From positions 1 through 6,473 of the forward strand of contig JADLDX010000951.1 in assembly GCA_020846515.1 (NCBI GenBank): a stretch of DNA of 6,473 bases, in the 5' to 3' direction. Within the stretch, counting starts at the first letter, position 1. The number at the start of each line of letters is the position of its first letter. The position numbers were made by a program, and so were the translations under genes. The DNA comes from Pirellulaceae bacterium. Lineage in GTDB: Bacteria > Planctomycetota > Planctomycetia > Pirellulales > Pirellulaceae. The notes under the pieces were generated by a model that was given only the letters and a program-made list of their open reading frames with translations, was not told the origin of the DNA and searched no databases. This document shows positions 1 through 5,223 of the stretch, in pieces.

Positions 1-1208
1 AAATTCAAAGCTCTGCCACCGAGATCAATCGACTGACGGAAAAAATTGCCAAGCTGAATCAGCGGGTCGTCCAAATGGAAGGTGGCCGTACCAGCGGCAG
101 CGATGCGGTTGGTTTACGTGATGAACGTTATCAAGTGCTCAGCGAACTAGCCAGCTACGTCGACATTCGCGCGGTGGAACAGCCCAGTGGGAGTGTGACA
201 GTTTACGTGGGTGGTGAGTATCTGGTAGCCGACGGCATTCAACGACCGGTCAGCTTTGCGATCAGCAATGAAGGCGGTCAGACACGTCCCGAAGTTCGTT
301 TGGCCGATACCGATTCGCCGCTGCAGGTGGCCGGTGGCCGCCTGAAAGGTCTTTACGACGCACGCGACGGCGCTGCTTCCAGAACGATCGCTGATCTGGA
401 TGGCTTTGCCCGAAATTTGATTGAACAATTCAATCGCATCCATACTCAAGGCCAAGGCCTGGAGGGCTATGCTGCGTTAACGAGCAGTTATGCGGCCGAT
501 GACACCACGGCCCCACTGGACTTAGCCGGCCTGAAATCCACTATCGAAAATGGTAGTTTCGAGTTGATCGTGCATGACCTGGAATCTGGTCGCGACTCGA
601 CAACGACGATCCGCATTCAATTGACAGGCGGAACTAGCGATACGACGCTGGAGGATGTGCGCGATCAAATCGCGGCCATCTCAGGATTATCTGCATCGAT
701 CTCGCCGGAGGGTGGTTTAAAGCTTGAGACCACCAACCCCAAGCTACGCTTCGCCTTTCAGAACGACAACTCGGGTTTCCTGACAGCTGCCGGACTGAAT
801 ACCTTCTTCACCGGTAACTCAGCCGATACCCTGCAGGTTAACGAGCAGATCATCTCCAACCCGAGGTTATTGGCAGCCAGTCTTAGCGGCATCGGTGGCG
901 GCACCGAAAACGCCATTAAGTTGGCCCAGGCTTTTGATGAACCGCTCACCAAACTCGGTGGTCAGTCGATCAAGCAGAACTATGAAGACTTCGTGGTCCG
1001 CGTCACGCAAGAAATCAATGTCCAGCAAGGCACGTCAGAAGGCCTGCGCAATTTTTATAAGACGCTCGAGAGCAAGCACCTGGCCACTTCGGGTGTGAAC
1101 CTGGATGAAGAAGCCATCAAAATGATCTTCTACCAACGAGCATTCCAGGCCAGCAGTCGAGTCATTGCGGCCTCAAGCGAAATGCTGGACACCCTCGTCA
1201 ACTTATAG
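1..1208 (+). CDS. flgK: Flagellar hook-associated protein 1 (FlgK), C-terminal part, 5' truncated by window
   Basis: FlgK is the first hook-filament junction protein; it is exported by the flagellar type III system and assembles on the distal hook end below FlgL. The reading frame is open from base 3 through a TAG stop at 1206-1208, giving 401 visible codons; the first in-frame ATG (75) is internal. The N-terminal side shows the typical coiled-coil stretch (INRLTEKIAKLNQRV) followed by GLRDERYQVLSELASYVDI, matching the FlgK signature of a 'lRDeRd.lL..Ls..v.i' block. The C-terminus carries the D0 helix (SGVNLDEEAIKMIFYQRAFQ, then ASSRVIAASSEMLDTLVNL), which is diagnostic for FlgK. Between them, bases about 519-842 encode an inserted beta-rich module resembling those in the downstream FlgL. 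No Cys or Trp occurs in the visible part, as is common in axial flagellar proteins. The gene is followed after 20 bp by flgL, so the two are probably cotranscribed. Identity is secure; the N-terminal D0/D1 part lies outside the window. Confidence 0.95.
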   Translation, partial: IQSSATEINRLTEKIAKLNQRVVQMEGGRTSGSDAVGLRDERYQVLSELASYVDIRAVEQPSGSVTVYVGGEYLVADGIQRPVSFAISNEGGQTRPEVRLADTDSPLQVAGGRLKGLYDARDGAASRTIADLDGFARNLIEQFNRIHTQGQGLEGYAALTSSYAADDTTAPLDLAGLKSTIENGSFELIVHDLESGRDSTTTIRIQLTGGTSDTTLEDVRDQIAAISGLSASISPEGGLKLETTNPKLRFAFQNDNSGFLTAAGLNTFFTGNSADTLQVNEQIISNPRLLAASLSGIGGGTENAIKLAQAFDEPLTKLGGQSIKQNYEDFVVRVTQEINVQQGTSEGLRNFYKTLESKHLATSGVNLDEEAIKMIFYQRAFQASSRVIAASSEMLDTLVNL

Positions 1209-1228
1209 CCACGTCAAACCAATTCAAT

Positions 1229-3196
1229 ATGTCATCCAGCTTTTATCCAGCCACAATAGGACGCGTATCGTCCTCCCAGTCAATCAGTCGATTGCTGTTT
1301 CAAGTGCATCACGACCAGGGGGCGATCCAGAAACTGCAGACCCAATTGAGCACGGGTCGGCGCATCGAGCGCGCCAGCGAAGATCCGGCGGCAGCCATAC
1401 GAGCCCTGGCCGCGCAGCGCTCCCTCGAGTTTAAAGGCCAGGTGCTGAACAATCTCAAGAGCGCCAATACCATCCTGGGTGCCAGCGAATCGATGCTGTC
1501 TCAAGCGCAGTCGATCCTCAACGAAATGCGGGGCATCGCCATCGAATCATCTGGTAATCTACTGTCCGAAGCCGAGCGAGACGCCAATTCAAACCAGGTC
1601 CGCGAAGCCATCAAAAAACTAGTGGAACTGGGCAACTCAAAGTTTCGCGATCAACATGTGTTTGCCGGCGCGGATGTCATGCAACCGCCTCTCCAAATTC
1701 TAGGCAACTCGATTCGTTTCAGCGGCACCGATAATCAACTCAATACCATTACCGATATCGGTGCGACCCTGGCCGCCAACGTCACGGCCGATGAAGCATT
1801 CGGGACGCGTTCCAACCATATCGTCGGCTCCGTGGATCTGAACCCAAGCCTGCATCCACTTTCACCTCTATCGGATCTAAACGATGGCGAAGGCATGCGC
1901 CGCGGTTCGATCGCGCTGACCGATGGCATCAATCGCACCGAAATTGACTTAACCGGTGCCTACAACATCCAAGATGTCGTCAATGCGATCCAGGCACAGC
2001 AGTTGGGAACACGCGACATCAGCGTCTCGATTGGCCCGAATAACATCAGCGTCACGTACCAAGATGGTTTAGGTGGCATCCTGCGTGTCGAGGAAGTCGG
2101 ATCGGGTTTGACGGCGGCCGATCTGGGTATTCGCACTACGCTGGCGGCATCGACGTCGCCTGTCGTAGGCACTGACTTGAAATTAAAAACGACCGAACAA
2201 ACCCAGCTGTCGCAGTTGTTTGGCGGTAGCGGCATTGCCAACGGATCGTTGTTTACGATTCGTCAGAACAACCGAGACTACCTGGTTAACACAGCCGGTA
2301 TGACCAAAGTTGAGGATCTGATCAACGGTATCGAAGCCAGCGGGGCGCGCGTGCAAGCCGCGCTGGACCCCAGCGGCAAGTACTTCTCGATTCAAAGCAC
2401 GGAGAGCGGTACATCGCTGTCGATCGGCGAAGCGGGCGGTACTTTGGCGACACAACTGGGTGTGCGCACGTTTGATTCAACTACACCTGTGTCACGCTTG
2501 AACTTCGGACAAGGAATTTTTCAAAGCGATGTAGCCCAGGACTTGCGCATTCGTCGCACCGATGGCACCGAGTTAGTTGTCGAACTGGATGGTGTGCAGA
2601 CAGTCGGCGATGTGATCACGCGAATTAATTCACATGTAAACAATTTTACGCCCAGCCTGCGCGTGGTGGCCAGCCTGTCGACCAACGGCAATGGCTTGGT
2701 ACTATCTGCTCCTACGGGAGCCCAGCCCATTGAAATCACCAATGGCGGTGGTAGCCAAGCCGCTACGGGCCTGGGGCTGGTGCCTGCCGGACAAAGCAGT
2801 GTTGTCGGCACAACGGCGGGTTTACAAAGTGTGATCACCGGACTGGACGTTAGTGGTATCGAAGTGGAAGGCGCGTTTACGACCCTGTTGCGTTTGGAAG
2901 ATGCCGTCCGCATTGGCAGTTCGGCTGACATGGAACGTTTGGTGGGCGCTTTAGATGACGATATTCGGCGCATGAGCATGGCCCGCGGGCTGGTCGGCGC
3001 CCGGCAACAAACCATCGAGCACATCCAAACCCGCACCGAGGATCAACAGATCCAGTTGAAAGAAGTCGAATCAAACGAAATCGATACCGACCTGGCCAGT
3101 GTTATCTCCGAATTAACCAGTCGGCAGGCCGCTCTAGAAGCCAGTCTGCAATTGATGGGCAGTTCGTCGCGGCTCTCCCTGTTCGACTATTTATAG
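1229..3196 (+). CDS. flgL: Flagellar hook-associated protein 3 (FlgL), long form with three IN-like modules
   Basis: FlgL is the second hook-filament junction protein, linking FlgK to the flagellin filament outside the cell. Residues about 11-150 form the flagellin-type N-terminal D0/D1 helices (GRVSSSQSISRLLFQ, then LQTQLSTGRRIERASEDPAA, then the FlgL-like FRDQHVFAG). Residues about 555-655 form the C-terminal helix (DTDLASVISELTSRQAALEA, ending SLFDYL). At 655 residues it is about twice the enterobacterial FlgL (near 317). The extra length lies between residues about 211 and 530, where three modules of 94-110 residues repeat: a beta-strand pair, an amphipathic 'tv.dvi..I' helix, an 'l.i.....g' strand pair and an 'A..LGi' end. 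They resemble the flagellin hook IN motif. The protein has no Cys and no Trp. The ATG at 1229 is preferred because conserved sequence starts about ten residues later; no clear Shine-Dalgarno sequence precedes it. It follows flgK by 20 bp. A flagellin is less likely given the flgK neighbour and the FlgL-like ends. Confidence 0.92.
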   Translation: MSSSFYPATIGRVSSSQSISRLLFQVHHDQGAIQKLQTQLSTGRRIERASEDPAAAIRALAAQRSLEFKGQVLNNLKSANTILGASESMLSQAQSILNEMRGIAIESSGNLLSEAERDANSNQVREAIKKLVELGNSKFRDQHVFAGADVMQPPLQILGNSIRFSGTDNQLNTITDIGATLAANVTADEAFGTRSNHIVGSVDLNPSLHPLSPLSDLNDGEGMRRGSIALTDGINRTEIDLTGAYNIQDVVNAIQAQQLGTRDISVSIGPNNISVTYQDGLGGILRVEEVGSGLTAADLGIRTTLAASTSPVVGTDLKLKTTEQTQLSQLFGGSGIANGSLFTIRQNNRDYLVNTAGMTKVEDLINGIEASGARVQAALDPSGKYFSIQSTESGTSLSIGEAGGTLATQLGVRTFDSTTPVSRLNFGQGIFQSDVAQDLRIRRTDGTELVVELDGVQTVGDVITRINSHVNNFTPSLRVVASLSTNGNGLVLSAPTGAQPIEITNGGGSQAATGLGLVPAGQSSVVGTTAGLQSVITGLDVSGIEVEGAFTTLLRLEDAVRIGSSADMERLVGALDDDIRRMSMARGLVGARQQTIEHIQTRTEDQQIQLKEVESNEIDTDLASVISELTSRQAALEASLQLMGSSSRLSLFDYL

Positions 3197-3280
3197 TTAT
3201 CTTATGCCTGCCCAACCGTATGTTATCCTGCTTGAACGATTACGGTTACCACCTCGGAACAAACTGGACAGCGCAGAATC

Positions 3281-3787
3281 ATGACTTCGCCGACTTTTTC
3301 CCATCTGGATGCTCAAGGCAATGCGCAGATGGTCGACGTGGGCGAAAAACCGGTAACGCGGCGGTCGGCGGTGGCTGAGGCCCGGGTGAGGCTCGGCTTG
3401 ACCGTTGCCAGCCGACTCCAAAGCGGCACTATGCCCAAAGGAGACGTTCTTCAGGTGGCTCGAATTGCCGCCATAGGAGCGGCAAAGCGAACCGACGAAC
3501 TGATTCCGCTGTGCCACAGTTTGCCACTGGACCACGTAAAGGTTCAGTTCAGTTGGCCGGCTGAAACCTGCTTGCTGATCCAAGTCGAGGCAGTTGCCAC
3601 TGCTCGGACGGGTGTCGAAATGGAGGCCTTAGTTGGCGCTTCGCTAGCCGCCCTGACCGTGTATGACATGTGCAAAGCACTCGACAAAGGCATCGTAATT
3701 GAACATGTTCAGCTCGTTTCAAAGACCGGGGGAGCTTCCGGAGACTTTAAGCGAGCCGTGGAGACGCAAGATGGACCGGGTAGCTAA
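3281..3787 (+). CDS. moaC: Cyclic pyranopterin monophosphate synthase (MoaC)
   Basis: MoaC converts 3',8-cyclo-7,8-dihydro-GTP, made by the radical-SAM enzyme MoaA, into cyclic pyranopterin monophosphate in cytosolic molybdenum cofactor synthesis. The protein has 168 residues, the usual family length. It begins with FSHLDAQGNAQMVDVGEKPV, matching the family opening 'LtH.d..G.a.MVDVg.K..T.R.A'. Further blocks are GDVLQVARIAAIGAAKRT, IPLCHS, RTGVEMEAL, LTVYDMCKALDKG and LVSKTGG. The residues matching the E. coli active site are present with an offset of one: His79, Glu113, Glu115, Asp129, Lys132 and Lys148. IPLCHS replaces the more common PLCHPL, a small change beside the histidine. It starts 84 bp after flgL with no evident Shine-Dalgarno sequence and overlaps the next gene by 17 bp. 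I see no convincing promoter or Moco riboswitch in 3197-3280. No other moa or moe gene is in view. Confidence 0.96.
   Translation: MTSPTFSHLDAQGNAQMVDVGEKPVTRRSAVAEARVRLGLTVASRLQSGTMPKGDVLQVARIAAIGAAKRTDELIPLCHSLPLDHVKVQFSWPAETCLLIQVEAVATARTGVEMEALVGASLAALTVYDMCKALDKGIVIEHVQLVSKTGGASGDFKRAVETQDGPGS
3760..3763 (+). promoter_or_regulatory. Shine-Dalgarno GGAG deciding the start of the prenyl synthase gene
   Basis: GGAG lies 7 bases before the ATG at 3771, inside the 3' end of moaC. It is the only well-spaced Shine-Dalgarno sequence I see at any start in this window. It supports 3771 over the upstream in-frame TTG at 3699 (which would overlap moaC by 89 bp) and over the ATG at 3795, which has no purine-rich lead. 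Confidence 0.6.
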
Positions 3788-4856
3788 CTCAGTAATGCCG
3801 GAGATCTCGGACTTAGATAGCTTTTCACACCATGCTGACTCCGCTCGCTCGGCGATTAGTAGCGACGTCCCACGTTTGAAAGCTGTCTTAAGCGAAAATC
3901 AGGCCTGGCAAGTCGAAGCCACGCTCGAACGCGAATTGATGCTGTTCGAAGAGCTACTGGCTGACCAATTGGACAGCCAATATCCGGCGGTTGCCCGGTT
4001 GATGGAATCTGCTGCCGCTTTGCAAGGCAAACGATTGCGCCCACGACTGGTCTTACTCAGCGCTTTGGCTTGCGGCGCGATCACGCAGAATTCGCGACGC
4101 GTAGCGGCAGTGGTGGAATTGGTGCATGCAGCCACGCTGGTGCATGATGATGTGCTCGACAGTGCCGAGACCCGGCGAGGCGCGCCCGCATCGCATGTGA
4201 CTTGGGGCAATCGGGCCAGTATTTTGCTGGGCGACATCTTGTTCTCGAAAGCGTTTATCCTGGCTGCTTCGGCCGGTTCTTGCTTTGCCGCCACGCGCGT
4301 TGGCCAAGCGGGACAGGCGCTCTGCGAAGGCGAACTGCGCCAGCAAGATTCGATCGGAAACTGGTCGCTCTCAATGGACCAGTATCTAGATATTTTGCGT
4401 CAAAAAACGGGGGATCTATGCGCCGCCAGCAGTCTGCTGGGTGCGTGGAGCGCAGGGGCGGGGGAAACGTGGCAACGTTCGCTCGAGACCTATGGCATGC
4501 AATTGGGCATCGCATTCCAGATTTATGATGACTGGTTAGATGTTTGGGGCACGGCTGCACTGGGTAAACCGCTGGGCAATGACGTGGCCAACCGCAAGCC
4601 GACCCTGCCAACACTACGCATGCTCGAAACTGCCGTGCCCGAGGATCGAAGCCGCCTGGTGGAACTGCTCGAAGCGGGCGCTATGAGTGACTCCTTGCGT
4701 GAGGCCCTTGATCGGAGCGACGCGTCGTCGGTCACCTTGGACACCGCCCGTCAATTCGCCCAGTCGGCTTGTACGGCCATCAGCTGCCTACCCGATTCGC
4801 CAGCCAAGCAAGCCTTGATCGCCGTCGCCCAACAAGCCGTGCGCCGCAACCGCTAA
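3771..4856 (+). CDS. Long-chain all-trans polyprenyl diphosphate synthase (IspB/HepT/GerC3-like)
   Basis: The enzyme condenses isopentenyl diphosphate units onto an allylic primer to make a long all-trans polyprenyl diphosphate, typically the side chain of menaquinone or ubiquinone; it is cytosolic or membrane-associated. From the ATG at 3771 it has 361 residues. Visible motifs are GKRLRP (about 86-91, diphosphate binding), the first aspartate-rich motif in LVHDDVLDSAETRRG (Asp126, Asp127, Asp130), GNRASILLGDILFSKAF, CEGELRQQ, a KTG at about 212-214, and the second aspartate-rich motif in IAFQIYDDWLDVWG (Asp253, Asp254, Asp257), followed by GKPLGNDVANRKPTLPTL. Position -5 before the first motif is Ala, as in IspB (ATLLHDDVVD), which favours a long product over FPP or GGPP; chain length cannot be fixed from sequence alone. 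The first 40 or so residues are poorly conserved. The overlap with moaC suggests translational coupling. A TTG start at 3699 would give 385 residues. Confidence 0.9.
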   Translation: MDRVANSVMPEISDLDSFSHHADSARSAISSDVPRLKAVLSENQAWQVEATLERELMLFEELLADQLDSQYPAVARLMESAAALQGKRLRPRLVLLSALACGAITQNSRRVAAVVELVHAATLVHDDVLDSAETRRGAPASHVTWGNRASILLGDILFSKAFILAASAGSCFAATRVGQAGQALCEGELRQQDSIGNWSLSMDQYLDILRQKTGDLCAASSLLGAWSAGAGETWQRSLETYGMQLGIAFQIYDDWLDVWGTAALGKPLGNDVANRKPTLPTLRMLETAVPEDRSRLVELLEAGAMSDSLREALDRSDASSVTLDTARQFAQSACTAISCLPDSPAKQALIAVAQQAVRRNR

Positions 4857-4950
4857 GCAGGCCTCTTCGTTTAACAGTCAGCCGCAGGCCTCCTCGTTTA
4901 ACAGTCAGCCGCAGGCGTACTGGATCGAGCAGCCAGCCGCAGGCGTACTG
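4857..4950 (+). repeat. Tandem 27-28 bp repeat units directly after the prenyl synthase stop codon
   Basis: Three head-to-tail units and the start of a fourth begin immediately after the TAA at 4854-4856. Unit 1 is 4857-4883 and unit 2 is 4884-4910; these 27-mers differ at a single base (26/27). Unit 3 (4911-4938, 28 bp) keeps the GCAGGC start and the CAGCC end but differs in the middle. Unit 4 starts at 4939 and stops at 4950, where the palindromic element interrupts it. Common core: CAGCCGCAGGC. The units abut without spacers, so this is not a CRISPR. Short frames across them encode low-complexity RLTVSRR-type peptides, probably translation artefacts. Function unknown; the core resembles dispersed planctomycete intergenic repeats as I remember them, which is unverified. 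Confidence 0.85.
4942..4950 (+). repeat. Left 9 bp direct repeat (putative target-site duplication)
   Basis: GGCGTACTG immediately precedes the left terminal inverted repeat and is identical to 5085-5093. The base before it differs (A on the left, G on the right), which sets the length at exactly nine. Confidence 0.7.
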
Positions 4951-5084
4951 CAACGCTGAGAAGCATTTTTGCTCGTGAAGCCCAGCATTTGTAGCGGTTG
5001 GGCGCAAGCCCTCCGGTTCCTATCACTACCGGGATTTACCGGACGGCTTGCGCCGTTCCGCTTCTAAAATGCTTCACAGCGTTG
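4951..5084. mobile_element. 134 bp MITE-like palindromic insertion with 20 bp terminal inverted repeats
   Basis: The left end (4951-4970) and the reverse complement of the right end (5065-5084) match at 18 of 20 bases, starting CAACGCTG(A/T)GAAGCATTTT. An inner pair, 4994-5017 and 5038-5061, matches at 20 of 24 bases around the perfect core GGCGCAAGCC/GGCTTGCGCC, leaving a 20-base loop. The left arm carries about 17 extra bases that look like a degraded second copy of the terminal sequence (GTGAAGC..CATTT). The element is flanked by identical 9 bp direct repeats. Joining the flanks with one direct-repeat copy removed recreates an intact unit of the surrounding repeat. It encodes no protein, so any movement would need a transposase acting in trans. 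The parental family is not identifiable from this window. The folded form could also act as an RNA hairpin. Confidence 0.72.
4994..5061 (+). terminator. Possible stem-loop ending the moaC-prenyl synthase transcript
   Basis: The inner arms of the palindromic element (4994-5017 and 5038-5061) would form a GC-rich RNA stem of 20 pairs in 24 positions with a 20-base loop, about 140 bases after the prenyl synthase stop. No U-run follows (the next bases are TTCTAAAAT), so this is not a classic intrinsic terminator. It may instead act as an mRNA 3'-end stabiliser or have no role in transcription. Confidence 0.25.
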
Positions 5085-5093
5085 GGCGTACTG
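5085..5093 (+). repeat. Right 9 bp direct repeat (putative target-site duplication)
   Basis: GGCGTACTG immediately follows the right terminal inverted repeat. It continues into GATC at 5094-5097, exactly as the uninterrupted unit 3 does at 4914-4926, so it reads as the displaced second half of unit 4. Confidence 0.7.
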
Positions 5094-5115
5094 GATCATG
5101 CCTCATCGATAGACA

Positions 5116-5175
5116 GGTACTCCTACGGCTGACTCTGGCTAGACGAGAGTACGCCTGCGGCTGACTGTTAAACGA
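5116..5175 (-). repeat. Two inverted copies of the intergenic repeat unit
   Basis: The segment 5148-5175 is the exact reverse complement of 4894-4921 over all 28 bases, spanning the end of unit 2 and the start of unit 3. A second, diverged inverted copy starts at 5116 and matches the same sequence at 16 of 19 bases (5116-5134). The units on either side of the palindromic element therefore face each other, making the whole 4857-5175 block roughly mirror-symmetrical. An exact 28 bp match implies recent copying or ongoing conversion. Confidence 0.85.
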
Positions 5176-5180
5176 TAGGG

Positions 5181-5193
5181 GCGGCATTGCCGC
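5181..5193. promoter_or_regulatory. 13 bp perfect palindrome upstream of gatA
   Basis: GCGGC-ATT-GCCGC is a perfect inverted repeat ending 30 bases before the gatA start. It overlaps the possible -35 box, so it could be an operator or a small hairpin. The sequence is short and GC-rich, so chance is a fair explanation. Confidence 0.2.
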
Positions 5194-5215
5194 TCATGGC
5201 CGCATCGCTTATTCT
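5187..5215 (+). promoter_or_regulatory. Weak sigma70-like promoter candidate for gatA
   Basis: TTGCCG (5187-5192, 4/6 to TTGACA) and TATTCT (5210-5215, 4/6 to TATAAT) are 17 bases apart. Transcription would start near 5222, at or just before the gatA ATG, implying a leaderless or near-leaderless mRNA. That would fit the absence of a Shine-Dalgarno sequence. Matches of this quality occur often by chance. Confidence 0.25.
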
Positions 5216-5223
5216 CTTGCGGT

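Noticed and set aside
2521..3036. 171-codon open frame on the minus strand inside flgL
   Set aside because: It is antisense to the strongly supported flgL C-terminal half. Its composition (many Ser, Arg, Pro, Thr) is typical of an antisense shadow, and I recognise no motif.
3214..3247. Inverted repeat AACCGTA/TACGGTT between flgL and moaC as a terminator
   Set aside because: The stem is only 7 bp with a 20-base loop and no U-run follows. It could be chance; I see no support for a terminator or operator.
3197..3280. Moco riboswitch or promoter upstream of moaC
   Set aside because: The 84 bp gap is too short for the known Moco riboswitch and I found no paired -35/-10 boxes of reasonable quality.
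3197..3583. 128-codon minus-strand frame across the flgL-moaC gap and the moaC 5' half
   Set aside because: It is antisense to conserved MoaC blocks. The peptide shows no recognisable domain and its end at the flgL stop is coincidental.
1..4856. A novel defence, toxin or secondary-metabolite system
   Set aside because: Every coding region is confidently a flagellar, cofactor, isoprenoid or translation gene; nothing coding is left unexplained.
4857..4950. CRISPR array
   Set aside because: The 27-28 bp units are contiguous with no unique spacers, there are only about four, and no cas gene is in view.
4780..5007. Small frames through the repeat array on both strands (also 4769-4978 on +)
   Set aside because: Their products are repeat-derived (RLTVSRR, RLTVKRGG types) or antisense to the prenyl synthase. 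Inverted repeats naturally give similar peptides from both strands, and no start context supports them.
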